Positions 36,968 to 45,164 of a DNA stretch of 64,000 nt are shown piece by piece; the stretch's first letter is position 1, and every line of letters starts with the position of its first letter. Made by a program: the position numbers and the translations under genes. Location of the stretch: contig NZ_SEMC01000001.1 of assembly GCF_004153195.1 (NCBI RefSeq), positions 62,001 through 126,000 on the forward strand. The letters run 5' to 3'. Under the pieces are notes generated by a model. That model did no database searches, was not told the origin of the DNA, and saw nothing but the letters and a program-made list of their open reading frames with translations. Origin of the DNA: Sporolactobacillus sp. THM19-2. GTDB taxonomy: Bacteria > Bacillota > Bacilli > Bacillales > Sporolactobacillaceae.

Positions 36968-37936
36968 ATGGTAACTTATCGAACGTACCTCCCAGGGGAC
37001 GAGAAAAAAATTACCGCATTATGGAACGACACACTGCTTTATGATCCGGTCACTCCGGACCGTTTCCGGAGACTGGTTTTACTGGATGCCAATTTTGATC
37101 CGGAAGGCCTGCAGCTGGCATTTGATAACGGACGCCTTGCGGGCGTGCTTTACGGACTCAGACGGCGCCTGCCGATGAGCGGAACGGATCTTGAGGAAGG
37201 TTCAGGCTGGATTCCTTTTTTCTTCGTTGATCCGGAGTATGAAAGGCAGGGCACAGGCGAAGAACTGATGGACAAAGCCTTTGAATTTTTTAAAAAACAC
37301 CAGGTGGTTCATGTTTTCTTTTCCTCATATGCACCAAATTATATTGTTCCCGGTATTGATGAGACGCATTATGCCAAAGGTTATGCTTTTTTGAAAAAAA
37401 CGGGTTTTCAGACCCTCTATTCACCTGTAGCGATGGATGCCAGCCTGGTTGAATTCACGTTGTCTGATGAAATACGTTTATTGATCCGGGAAAGAAATAA
37501 AGAAGGTTATGTCTTCAGAAAAGCACAGGATCGGGATCTGGCTCAGCTCATTACTTTTGCCGACACGGTATTTAATCCGGACTGGGGACGCGCGATCAGA
37601 GAAGGTGTCCCTCAGGGACTGCCTCTGGATCGAATCTGGGTTGCATATTATCAGGATCAGCTCATTGGTTTTTGCCTGCATGGCGGTTATGAAGGCATTC
37701 CGGAACGATTTGGCCCATTCGGTGTGGATCCCGCTGAACAGGGAAAGAAACTGGGTAAAATCCTGCTTCATCTATGCCTGTACGGGATGAGGGCAGAAGG
37801 TTGTCATAGTGCCTGGTTTCTCTGGACTGGAGAGAAAAGTCCCGCAGGCTATCTTTATAGAAAAACAGGTTTTAAAGTCACGAGAAAATTTCATGTGATG
37901 AAAAAGATACTGGATGATAAGCCCTTTCATGAATAA
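36968..37936 (+). CDS. Second bidomain GNAT acetyltransferase
   Basis: 322 residues from ATG 36968 (GGAGTGAT eight bases upstream); the frame back to TTG 36941 is unsupported. Two GNAT folds: E-Y-E-R-Q-G-T-G-E-E-L near residue 93 and P-A-E-Q-G-K-K-L-G-K-I near residue 258. The segment I-V-P-G-I-D in domain one corresponds to F-P-G-I-P in the GNAT at 30431, so the two are distant paralogues at either end of the salvage genes. Last gene before a strong terminator. Confidence 0.78.
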   Translation: MVTYRTYLPGDEKKITALWNDTLLYDPVTPDRFRRLVLLDANFDPEGLQLAFDNGRLAGVLYGLRRRLPMSGTDLEEGSGWIPFFFVDPEYERQGTGEELMDKAFEFFKKHQVVHVFFSSYAPNYIVPGIDETHYAKGYAFLKKTGFQTLYSPVAMDASLVEFTLSDEIRLLIRERNKEGYVFRKAQDRDLAQLITFADTVFNPDWGRAIREGVPQGLPLDRIWVAYYQDQLIGFCLHGGYEGIPERFGPFGVDPAEQGKKLGKILLHLCLYGMRAEGCHSAWFLWTGEKSPAGYLYRKTGFKVTRKFHVMKKILDDKPFHE

Positions 37937-37941
37937 CAGGT

Positions 37942-37980
37942 AAAATCCCGCTGCAGATCATGTTTCCTGCGGGATTTTTT
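37942..37980 (+). terminator. Terminator of the muropeptide salvage operon
   Basis: AAAATCCCGC (37942-37951) pairs with GCGGGATTTT, followed by a run of six T in all (37975-37980). It lies 5 bp after the GNAT stop and closes the gene set that begins at 22476. Confidence 0.85.
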
Positions 37981-38067
37981 ATGCTTGCAGGCGTATTTTG
38001 CGATAACCCGAAGTAAGCCTTCATTCGGTGGTTGAAAATTGTTGTGTAAGCGCATAACTCTATCTTT

Positions 38068-38076
38068 TGTTATAAT
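38068..38076 (+). promoter_or_regulatory. Extended -10 promoter of the zinc-ribbon gene
   Basis: TGTTATAAT, a consensus TATAAT with the TG extension and no good -35; 48 bp before the start codon. Confidence 0.45.
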
Positions 38077-38123
38077 AAATCTGAGGATTATCCAATTAAA
38101 ACTCCGGAAAGGGGCCTGATACA

Positions 38124-38450
38124 TTGAATTGTCCTGTTTGTGAAGATGTAAGAATGAAAGAAGTGGAAAAGGACGGTGTTCTGATTGATCTCTGCCCGAA
38201 CTGCAAAGGAGTCTGGCTCGACCGCGGCGAGCTTGATAAGATATCCAGGAGAGTAAGAGAGGTAAGAGAGCCGTTTAATGAATGGTATGATCATGATGAT
38301 GACTTTGACGATCATTACGACAGACGTGACAGTCGGGATTATAAGCGATATGATCATGACCATTATGATGATCGAAGAAAAAAAGGGTACTATCCGCGCA
38401 GGAAAAAGAAAAAATCAGTTATGGATATGCTTGGTGACATCTTTGATTAA
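38124..38450 (+). CDS. Zinc-ribbon (zf-TFIIB) protein with charged tail
   Basis: 108 residues from TTG 38124 (GGAAAGGGG nine bases upstream). The first 45 residues form a zinc ribbon: C-P-V-C near residue 3 and C-P-N-C-K-G-V-W-L-D-R-G-E-L near residue 24, the TFIIB-type zinc-finger signature. The remainder is extremely rich in Asp, Tyr, His, Arg and Lys, probably disordered, with a short helix at the end. Function unknown; such proteins are common in bacteria as single genes. Confidence 0.75.
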   Translation: MNCPVCEDVRMKEVEKDGVLIDLCPNCKGVWLDRGELDKISRRVREVREPFNEWYDHDDDFDDHYDRRDSRDYKRYDHDHYDDRRKKGYYPRRKKKKSVMDMLGDIFD

Positions 38451-38453
38451 CAG

Positions 38454-38510
38454 ACAAATCCGGCACGTACCGCAGACTCGGGCATGCCGGATTTTTGTTT
38501 TTTTTTGAGC
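38454..38510 (+). terminator. Terminator between convergent genes
   Basis: ACAAATCCGGCA (38454-38465) pairs with TGCCGGATTTTTGT, followed by nine or more T. It serves the plus-strand zinc-ribbon gene; the minus-strand HAD gene ends at 38513, and the structure lacks a T-run in that direction. Confidence 0.85.
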
Positions 38511-38512
38511 TT

Positions 38513-39334
38513 TTAAATCAGGTGCAGGTCTTTAAGCCCCTGTACGATACCGTCCTCATCGTTGGACAACGTGACCCTGTCTGCTGATTTTTTCACTTCA
38601 TCGGGCGCGTTTCCCATGGCTATGCCAATCGATGCGAATTTCAGCATATCTACATCATTAAAATTATCCCCGAAGGCGAGCGTCTCCTCTTTCTTCACAT
38701 GATAGTGTTTTATTAAGAGAGCAAGAGCTGCCGATTTGCTGGCGTTTTGCGCGGCAATTTCAAGATAAGTCGGTTTTGATCTGTAAAAGGCAGCCGGCAG
38801 GTCTTCTTTTGTCAGTGCATTCTCAAGAGCAATGATATCTTCAGGCGGCCCCATGCAGAGGAGCTTGTTGATCGGAGGATAAATGGATAATGGTTGTCTG
38901 CCGAAATCAAATATTTTAAAGGGGGTGCGGGCAATGCGATGTTCCTGTTCGATCCACTGGTTTTCAGGTGAGACGACCAGCCATTGATTCAGACTGTAGG
39001 TGCTGAAGCTGATGGATGGGAAACGTTTACAAACAAGCTGATAAATGTCTTGAACCACGTGACGGTCCATTGAAATATTTAATAACGGCTGATCCGGTCC
39101 TTCAGGATCAGGTGTATCCAGAACAAGCGCTCCGCTGTAACTGACAATCGGCTGGCGGATGCCCAGTTCTTCCTGAATGGGAAGGATTCCGGCTGGCATG
39201 CGTGCGGAAACGAGAATAAACGGTATATTATGATCAGACACTTCCCGGATAGCATCCCGTGTCCCGGAACTGATTCTGTGGCTGGAATTAAGCAGCGTCC
39301 CATCAATATCACTGAAAATGAGTTTAATGGTCAT
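38513..39334 (-). CDS. HAD-superfamily phosphatase, Cof subfamily
   Basis: 273 residues. Motif I D-I-D-G-T-L-L-N at residue 9 with the nucleophile Asp, motif II in V-S-A-R-M-P, and motif III/IV in L-A-F-G-D-N-F-N-D-V-D-M-L near residue 210 followed by G-I-A-M-G-N-A. The large cap (type IIB) marks it as a Cof-like sugar-phosphate or cofactor phosphatase. It overlaps the DeoR gene by 11 bp, so the regulator and phosphatase are translated as a pair. Substrate not predictable. Confidence 0.88.
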   Translation of the reverse strand: MTIKLIFSDIDGTLLNSSHRISSGTRDAIREVSDHNIPFILVSARMPAGILPIQEELGIRQPIVSYSGALVLDTPDPEGPDQPLLNISMDRHVVQDIYQLVCKRFPSISFSTYSLNQWLVVSPENQWIEQEHRIARTPFKIFDFGRQPLSIYPPINKLLCMGPPEDIIALENALTKEDLPAAFYRSKPTYLEIAAQNASKSAALALLIKHYHVKKEETLAFGDNFNDVDMLKFASIGIAMGNAPDEVKKSADRVTLSNDEDGIVQGLKDLHLI

Positions 39335-40097
39335 TTATTTCTTCTCCCGTCGTTATGATTTGTGTGCCCGCTTCGCCTGCTTTCAGTATAAAGGCGGAAG
39401 AGGGCTTTGTATTCGTAATGATCATGTCAACCTGTTCCCAGTCCATGCCTCTGAACCGACTGTGTTTTGAAAATTTATTGTCTTCCGCAAGGACTATCGT
39501 CTGGCCGGCACGGGTGGATACGGTTTCATTAACGGCTGCATCATCGCGGTCATCATAGTAGAAACCATCTGATGTAATGCCCGCTGTCCCAAGAAAAACG
39601 GCATCAAAATGGATACGATCCAGTTGCTGCAACGTCTGTAAATCAAAAAAGTACCTGTTCGCTGCATTCAGAACGCCGCCAAATAAAAAGACATCGGCTT
39701 TAGTCTGGTTGGACAGAATCTGTGCAACATCGAGGGAATGTGTGTAAATCGTTGATTCCGTACCCAGTGCCTTTGCCATACAGGAAACAGTTGTGGAAGC
39801 ATTTAAAAAATAGTGCCCGTTTTTTTGTAAAAATCCCAGTGCCATTGAACCTATTTTTATTTTTTCTGCCGAATATTGCTGCAGCCGGTCACGGTAAGCG
39901 AGTATGGTCTCCTGAAATTCAGGAAGTGCGATCCCGCCGTGGGTCCGTATGGCTGCCTTCTGTTCAACCAGCTTGATAATATCTCTTCTTGCTGTGTCCC
40001 GTGATACATGATACTTCAGACAAATGTCACCAACCGACATGGTTCTGTATTTTTTTAAATGTTCAAGGATCCTGACCAGCCGTTCCTCCTGATACAT
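39324..40097 (-). CDS. DeoR-family transcriptional regulator
   Basis: 257 residues. N-terminal DeoR helix-turn-helix (Y-H-V-S-R-D-T-A-R-R-D-I near residue 30) and the C-terminal sugar-phosphate sensor domain (DeoRC; F-L-N-A-S-T-T-V near 95, D-A-V-F-L-G-T-A-G-I near 165, A-E-D-N-K-F near 212). Transcribed divergently from the LevR-type activator with 196 bp between start codons. It likely controls its own operon and perhaps a sugar pathway outside the window. Confidence 0.88.
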   Translation of the reverse strand: MYQEERLVRILEHLKKYRTMSVGDICLKYHVSRDTARRDIIKLVEQKAAIRTHGGIALPEFQETILAYRDRLQQYSAEKIKIGSMALGFLQKNGHYFLNASTTVSCMAKALGTESTIYTHSLDVAQILSNQTKADVFLFGGVLNAANRYFFDLQTLQQLDRIHFDAVFLGTAGITSDGFYYDDRDDAAVNETVSTRAGQTIVLAEDNKFSKHSRFRGMDWEQVDMIITNTKPSSAFILKAGEAGTQIITTGEEINDH

Positions 40098-40229
40098 TGA
40101 ATACCCTCCTCTCTATTAAGTAATTATAAGCAAAATAGCAAGCAATATCAATGAAAAATAAATAATATATAATGAATTGTAAGTAAATGAAAAATCTAAT
40201 TAATACACTTTGTGATAAAATAATAGTAT

Positions 40230-40243
40230 AAAAAGCGATTACA
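40230..40243. promoter_or_regulatory. Possible cre site before the LevR-type gene
   Basis: AAAAAGCGATTACA matches the cre consensus except for its first two bases; 50 bp upstream of the start codon. CcpA control of a PTS activator would be expected. Confidence 0.4.
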
Positions 40244-40293
40244 TGAGCGGCGGGCGGGAGTGTATCCATTTTATTGATACGGAGGCGAATCAG

Positions 40294-43122
40294 ATGAAAA
40301 GGATTGATCGTATTTATCAGCGCCTGAAGGAAAGATGCGAAGAGCTGACGAAAAAACAGCTTCTTGAGAAAGAAGGCTTTTCGGCAAAGGAACTTTCTGA
40401 TGATCTGAATATACTGCGCAACAATGTCAGTATGGAATTGAACAATCTTGTACGGTCCGGACAGGTGATTAAAATCAAACAGCGTCCCGTGCTCTATATT
40501 CCCAGAGACACTGTACGTAATAATTTTGGAACGATCGTCGACCAGACGATTTTGGATATTCCTTCGCTTAAAGAACGGTATCTTGCTAAAAAACCTGCCG
40601 ATATCGAGAAAAATAAAGATCCTTTCAGTCTTCTGATCGGCTCAGACGGCAGTCTGAAAAAAATTACCGGTCAGGCCAAAGCGGCTGTTGTTTACCCGCC
40701 GCGCGGACTTCATACATTAATTCTCGGGCCGACGGGATCAGGGAAAATGCTGTTTGCTCACATGATGCACAGCTACGCAAAATACATGAAACGGATGGAT
40801 GAGGACTCGCCGTTTGTCGTTTTCAATTGTGCAGATTATTATAATAATCCGCAGCTTCTGATTTCACAGATTTTTGGTCATGTAAAAGGGGCTTTCACAG
40901 GCGCAGAAACGGATAAGCAGGGACTTGTTGAAAAGGCTGACGGCGGCATCCTGTTTCTGGATGAAGTGCACCGCCTGCCTCCGGAAGGACAGGAAATGAT
41001 TTTCTATTTTATGGATACCGGACACTTCAACAGGCTCGGTGAGACCGATAAAAGGAGACAGGCGCACGTCCTGATCATCTCGGCAACGACCGAAGATCCA
41101 TCCTCCTCTTTCTTAAACACGTTTTTACGGCGCATACCGATTACGATTACGATGCCCTCCTTTCATGAACGTCAGGCAAAAGAGAAAGTGGATCTGACGG
41201 AATATCTGCTTTCCAAGGAAGCGAGGAGGATTCATAAAGAAATCAGAGTGGATGAAAATGTGATCAAAGCCCTGATCGGCAGTGTGACCTACGGGAATGT
41301 CGGTCAGCTAAAATCGAATATTCAGTTCGTCTGTGCTCAGGGATTTCTGGACAGCATGGGCAAACCATTTGTAGACCTTCATTTGAAAATGCTTCCTCAG
41401 GAAATGAAGGAAGGCTTTAGTCTGATCTCAAGAAATGTGAAGGAAAATGAACAGATATCTAACGTGGTGGGACAGACCACAGTCATTACCGGAGAAGGAA
41501 GTAAAGATCTTGTCGAAGACGATGTTTATGAACTTCCTTTTGACATGTACAAAATTATTGAGGACAAGGCCAATCTGCTCAAGCAGGAGAATGTGGATCC
41601 GGCTGAAATCAACCGGTTCGTTGCAACCGATATTAAAATCCACATTAAGAGTTTCTATCAGCAGATTTCCAAGAGCCCGAACAGGAAACTGGCCAAACTA
41701 GTTGACAAAAGGGTCATGAATCTGGCTGAAGAATTACGATCACTGGCCGAAAGCATGCTGAACCGGACGTTTAATGACAAATTCCTATATTTCATCAGTC
41801 TGCATTTAGATGGGTTGTTGAAAAGAAAGAACCGGCCTGCGGCGGGCATGCCTTCCCCCCATGACAGACTGATTGATGAACAGGCGGATGAATATCTCGT
41901 TGCAACAAAAATGAAAGAAATCATTGAAGATAAATTTAATCTCACGCTGCCGAAAATTGAAATCATGTATCTGGCTATTCTCCTGGACTCAGCTAAAGAG
42001 CTGAATAATAAAGGCAAGGTAGGAATTGTAGTCGCGACCCATGGGGACAGTACCGCATCGTCCATAGTCGGTGTGACGCGCGAACTGCTGGGTGATTACA
42101 ATGTCAAAGCAGTGGATATGCCCCTTGATGTCAGTTTTCATGTTATCCTGAACGAGATTGTCGCTGCGGTGAAAGCCGTTGACCGTGGAGAGGGTGTGCT
42201 GATGCTGGTCGATATGGGTTCCCTGTATTATTCAGAGGATAAGATCCTTGAACGGTCCGGTATCCCGATTAAGTCGATTGATAGAGTGTCCACACCCATG
42301 GTCCTGGATGCTGTTCGAAAAGCGAATTTTCTTGATATGGATTTGCCTGCGATTTATGATTCTCTGAAAAATCCTGAACGTACGGAAGAAGATGAAGTGA
42401 TCAGCCATTCCGAACGGATACAGGAGAAAAAGAAAGCGATTCTGACCATCTGTTCAAGCGGACAGGGGACAGCCCGCAAAATTGAAGAACTCATCCGATC
42501 CTACTTAAACGATTTAACCGATGAACCCATTAAAGTGATTCCGCTTTCGATCCTGAACCTTAATCAGCAGGCACAGGAACTGAGAAAAAAATATCATATC
42601 GTTGCGTCCATTGGCGTGAAAAAGCCGAATATTGCAGCTCCTTTTATTTCACTGGAGCATTTTATCGAAGGTGAAGGCCAGTCGATTATTGAAAAAGCGG
42701 TGCAGGGCCAGAAAGTGACTGGCCAGAAAGATTCCAATAAGATTGTGCGCAGTCTCTGTGAGGACAGTCTGAAGAAAATGCTGACTTATTTAAATCCATG
42801 GCGTGCGATTCCGACTCTGCTCCATTTCTGTCATCAGCTGGAAAGAGTATGGTCTGTCCATCTCAAGAATACGGCCACCCTGCGCATTGTGGTGCATACC
42901 GCCTTTGCACTGGAGAGGGCCATATCCGGTGACGTGCTTCATTATTCCGGACCGGTTTCGGATGAAAAAAGAGATTGGCTGAAAAAGGTAAGAAAGGCAT
43001 CGGAGGTTATAGATAAGGAGCTGAAGATCCACCTGTCTGATGAAGAACTGTATTATCTTGTCGACCTGCTTCAGGATGAATTCAGTACGGCACTTCAGAA
43101 CGCGAACGATCAGACAAAATAA
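40294..43122 (+). CDS. Sigma-54-dependent PTS operon activator, LevR/ManR type
   Basis: 942 residues from ATG 40294 (ACGGAGGCG eight bases upstream). Domains in order: winged helix (1-80), AAA+ sigma-54 interaction domain with Walker A G-P-T-G-S-G-K near residue 150 and the sigma-54-contacting loop G-A-F-T-G-A near residue 203, a first PTS regulation domain, an EIIA-Man-like domain (V-A-T-H-G-D near residue 585), an EIIB-like segment (I-C-S-S-G-Q-G-T near residue 720), and a second PRD at the end. Phosphorylation by HPr and EII components normally sets its activity. It should activate the -24/-12 promoter 170 bp downstream. Confidence 0.92.
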   Translation: MKRIDRIYQRLKERCEELTKKQLLEKEGFSAKELSDDLNILRNNVSMELNNLVRSGQVIKIKQRPVLYIPRDTVRNNFGTIVDQTILDIPSLKERYLAKKPADIEKNKDPFSLLIGSDGSLKKITGQAKAAVVYPPRGLHTLILGPTGSGKMLFAHMMHSYAKYMKRMDEDSPFVVFNCADYYNNPQLLISQIFGHVKGAFTGAETDKQGLVEKADGGILFLDEVHRLPPEGQEMIFYFMDTGHFNRLGETDKRRQAHVLIISATTEDPSSSFLNTFLRRIPITITMPSFHERQAKEKVDLTEYLLSKEARRIHKEIRVDENVIKALIGSVTYGNVGQLKSNIQFVCAQGFLDSMGKPFVDLHLKMLPQEMKEGFSLISRNVKENEQISNVVGQTTVITGEGSKDLVEDDVYELPFDMYKIIEDKANLLKQENVDPAEINRFVATDIKIHIKSFYQQISKSPNRKLAKLVDKRVMNLAEELRSLAESMLNRTFNDKFLYFISLHLDGLLKRKNRPAAGMPSPHDRLIDEQADEYLVATKMKEIIEDKFNLTLPKIEIMYLAILLDSAKELNNKGKVGIVVATHGDSTASSIVGVTRELLGDYNVKAVDMPLDVSFHVILNEIVAAVKAVDRGEGVLMLVDMGSLYYSEDKILERSGIPIKSIDRVSTPMVLDAVRKANFLDMDLPAIYDSLKNPERTEEDEVISHSERIQEKKKAILTICSSGQGTARKIEELIRSYLNDLTDEPIKVIPLSILNLNQQAQELRKKYHIVASIGVKKPNIAAPFISLEHFIEGEGQSIIEKAVQGQKVTGQKDSNKIVRSLCEDSLKKMLTYLNPWRAIPTLLHFCHQLERVWSVHLKNTATLRIVVHTAFALERAISGDVLHYSGPVSDEKRDWLKKVRKASEVIDKELKIHLSDEELYYLVDLLQDEFSTALQNANDQTK

Positions 43123-43125
43123 TCA

Positions 43126-43216
43126 GTGTATTAAATCACTGTTTAAGGCCGGATAGTGTATCAGCACACGTTCTGACGGACGGACTTTTATATTATTTTT
43201 ATGGATAAGTGTATCA
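43126..43216. promoter_or_regulatory. Three GTGTATYA direct repeats, candidate activator sites
   Basis: GTGTATTA at 43126, GTGTATCA at 43156 and GTGTATCA at 43209, spaced 30 and 53 bp, i.e. near whole helical turns. The last is part of an inverted repeat GTATC-N6-GATAC (43211-43226). They lie 80-165 bp before the sigma-54 promoter, the usual position for enhancer-binding activators. Confidence 0.5.
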
Positions 43217-43230
43217 ATAAGGATACATGT

Positions 43231-43278
43231 AAGGACATCTCGCCCTTTTATCAAAGGGTTCCTGATGTCTTTTTTTTA
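43231..43278 (+). terminator. Terminator after the LevR-type gene
   Basis: AAGGACATC pairs with GATGTCTT, with an inner CCCTTT/AAAGGG hairpin, followed by a run of T to 43277. It isolates the mannose-PTS operon from the activator gene. Confidence 0.75.
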
Positions 43279-43288
43279 ATACATAAAC

Positions 43289-43304
43289 TGGCATGGAAAT
43301 TGCT
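43289..43304 (+). promoter_or_regulatory. Sigma-54 (-24/-12) promoter of the mannose PTS operon
   Basis: TGGCATGGAAATTGCT: the GG at 43290-43291 and GC at 43302-43303 are exactly 10 bases apart, as the consensus TGGCAC-N5-TTGCW requires. It sits 45 bp before the EIIA start and downstream of a sigma-54 activator gene. Confidence 0.88.
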
Positions 43305-43348
43305 TATTAAAAGTGTACAGCTGATACGAATGGAAGGAGGGGTGAAAA

Positions 43349-43780
43349 ATGATAGCGCTTATCATCGCCACGCACGGTGCTTTTTCCCGTGAGATTGTCA
43401 AGTCGGCCGAAATGATCTTTGGCAAACAGGAAAATGTGGCGACCGTCACCTTTTCTCCGGGAGAAGGTCCGGATGACCTAAAGAGAAAATACGAGGATGC
43501 GCTGCACGGACTGGATATTCGCGATGGACTGCTTTTTATGGTTGATCTGTTTGGTGGAAGCCCGTTCAATGCAGCATCAAATTTCGCAGCCGGCAAGGAA
43601 AATATGGATGTCATTACGGGACTCAGCCTGCCCATGCTGATTGAATGCTTCTCTAAACGGGATTCACTTAATCTGGAAGCACTGGTGGATGAAATGAGTC
43701 AAACGGCAGTTGAAGGGGTTAAGTCCCTGAATAAGACACTGGGTGAAGCTGAAAACGATTCGGGAGAGGATGATTTTTAA
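43349..43780 (+). CDS. Mannose-family PTS EIIA
   Basis: 143 residues, ATG 43349 after AAGGAGGGG. EIIA-Man fold with the phosphorylated histidine in I-I-A-T-H-G-A-F near residue 9 and D-L-F-G-G-S-P-F-N-A near residue 70. It accepts phosphate from HPr and passes it to the next gene's EIIB. The stop overlaps the EIIB start (ATGA-type). Confidence 0.92.
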   Translation: MIALIIATHGAFSREIVKSAEMIFGKQENVATVTFSPGEGPDDLKRKYEDALHGLDIRDGLLFMVDLFGGSPFNAASNFAAGKENMDVITGLSLPMLIECFSKRDSLNLEALVDEMSQTAVEGVKSLNKTLGEAENDSGEDDF

Positions 43781-44277
43781 TGATTATCAAATTAGCAAGA
43801 GTAGACTCACGATTGATTCATGGTCAGGTTGCCACAGTCTGGACAAAGGAAACCGGTGTCAAACGGTTGATTGTCGTGAATGACGATGTGGCAAAGGATA
43901 AGGTTCGCAGCACTTTATTAAAACAGGTCGCTCCTCCTGGTGTATCAGCTCATGTCGTTGATGTAGATAAAGCTGTAAGGGTCTACAATAATCCGAAATA
44001 TGCAAAGGACCCGGTCATGCTTCTTTTTACAAACCCGACTGATGTGCTTCGCATGATCGAACAGGGTGTACCGATTCATTCAGTAAATATTGGAAGCATT
44101 GCTTATTCAGAGGGAAAGACCATGATTACGAATGCCGTTGCCGTTGGTGCGGATGATATCAAAGCATTTCATACGTTGCATGATCGGCAGGTTGAACTTG
44201 AATTAAGAAAGGTGCCCTCGGATAATAAGGGGGATATTATGCCGTTACTGAAAAAAGTGGAAGGAAAGGAAAGCTGA
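43780..44277 (+). CDS. Mannose-family PTS EIIB
   Basis: 165 residues. R-V-D-S-R-L-I-H-G-Q-V near residue 7 carries the phosphohistidine of EIIB-Man/Lev/Sor proteins; N-I-G-S-I-A-Y near residue 107 is also characteristic. It transfers phosphate to the incoming sugar at the membrane EIICD complex. Starts within the EIIA stop. Confidence 0.92.
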   Translation: MIIKLARVDSRLIHGQVATVWTKETGVKRLIVVNDDVAKDKVRSTLLKQVAPPGVSAHVVDVDKAVRVYNNPKYAKDPVMLLFTNPTDVLRMIEQGVPIHSVNIGSIAYSEGKTMITNAVAVGADDIKAFHTLHDRQVELELRKVPSDNKGDIMPLLKKVEGKES

Positions 44278-44334
44278 TTGAGATAGGGTTAAATGAAATA
44301 TTACCATAAATCATCCTGTTTTTAGGAGGGGAAA

Positions 44335-45150
44335 GTGATGGATGTTTCTGTGATTCAGATTATCCTCGTCTTTTTAGTGTCAAGCATCGTCGGGATGGGG
44401 TCGATTCTGGATGAATTTCAGACGCACAGACCGTTGATAGCCTGTACATTAATCGGCCTGGTCCTTGGAGATATGACGACAGGTGTTATGATCGGCGGTA
44501 CACTGGAAATGATCGCGCTGGGCTGGATGAATATTGGCGCGGCTGTCGCACCCGATGCGGCACTGGCTTCAATCATTTCAACCATTCTGGTTATCGCCGG
44601 AAATCAGGATATTGGAACAGGTATTGCGCTTGCGATTCCGCTGGCTGCCGCCGGTCAGGTACTGACGATTCTGGTTCGTACCATTACCGTTGGTTTTCAG
44701 CATGGTGCCGACCGCGCTTCGGAAACGGGAAATCTGCGTGCCATGGACTGGCTGCACATATCCGCCCTGTTTCTTCAGGCACTGCGTATTTCGATTCCGG
44801 CCATCATTGTTTTCGCAACTGTTGGTACATCGGCAGTCAAAGATATGCTCAATGCCATTCCTGATGTTGTCACCGGTGGTTTGAATGTTGCAGGTGGTAT
44901 GATCGTCGTTGTAGGTTATGCAATGGTGATTAATATGATGCGCGCCGGTTACCTGATGCCGTTCTTCTTCCTCGGATTTGTCGTCGCTGCATTTACCGAC
45001 TTCAATCTGGTTGCCCTGGGCGTCATCGGTCTGGTCCTTGCCATTGTCTATATTCAGCTGAGTCCGAAGTACAATAAACCGGCTGCAGCAACATCGGGAA
45101 ATAGTAATTCAGGTTCTTCAGATGATGACCTTGACGATGAACTGGACTAA
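44335..45150 (+). CDS. Mannose-family PTS EIIC
   Basis: 271 residues. The track-like frame may begin at 44335 or the next ATG 44338-44341 (TTAGGAGGGG upstream). ManY-type features: L-D-E-F-Q-T-H-R-P-L near residue 25, G-A-A-V-A-P-D-A-A-L-A-S-I near residue 70, and about six to eight hydrophobic segments. It ends in a Ser/Asp-rich tail. It forms the sugar channel with EIID. Confidence 0.92.
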   Translation: MMDVSVIQIILVFLVSSIVGMGSILDEFQTHRPLIACTLIGLVLGDMTTGVMIGGTLEMIALGWMNIGAAVAPDAALASIISTILVIAGNQDIGTGIALAIPLAAAGQVLTILVRTITVGFQHGADRASETGNLRAMDWLHISALFLQALRISIPAIIVFATVGTSAVKDMLNAIPDVVTGGLNVAGGMIVVVGYAMVINMMRAGYLMPFFFLGFVVAAFTDFNLVALGVIGLVLAIVYIQLSPKYNKPAAATSGNSNSGSSDDDLDDELD

Positions 45151-45164
45151 AGGGGGTTAATCTC

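Noticed and set aside
38281-38508. Alternative 76-codon frame in the zinc-ribbon gene
   Set aside because: It overlaps the charged tail of a well-supported protein in another frame and consists mainly of Met/Ile/Thr from GAT/ATG repeats.
43201-43392. 63-codon frame between the LevR-type gene and EIIA
   Set aside because: It crosses a terminator and a sigma-54 promoter, so it cannot be a real gene.
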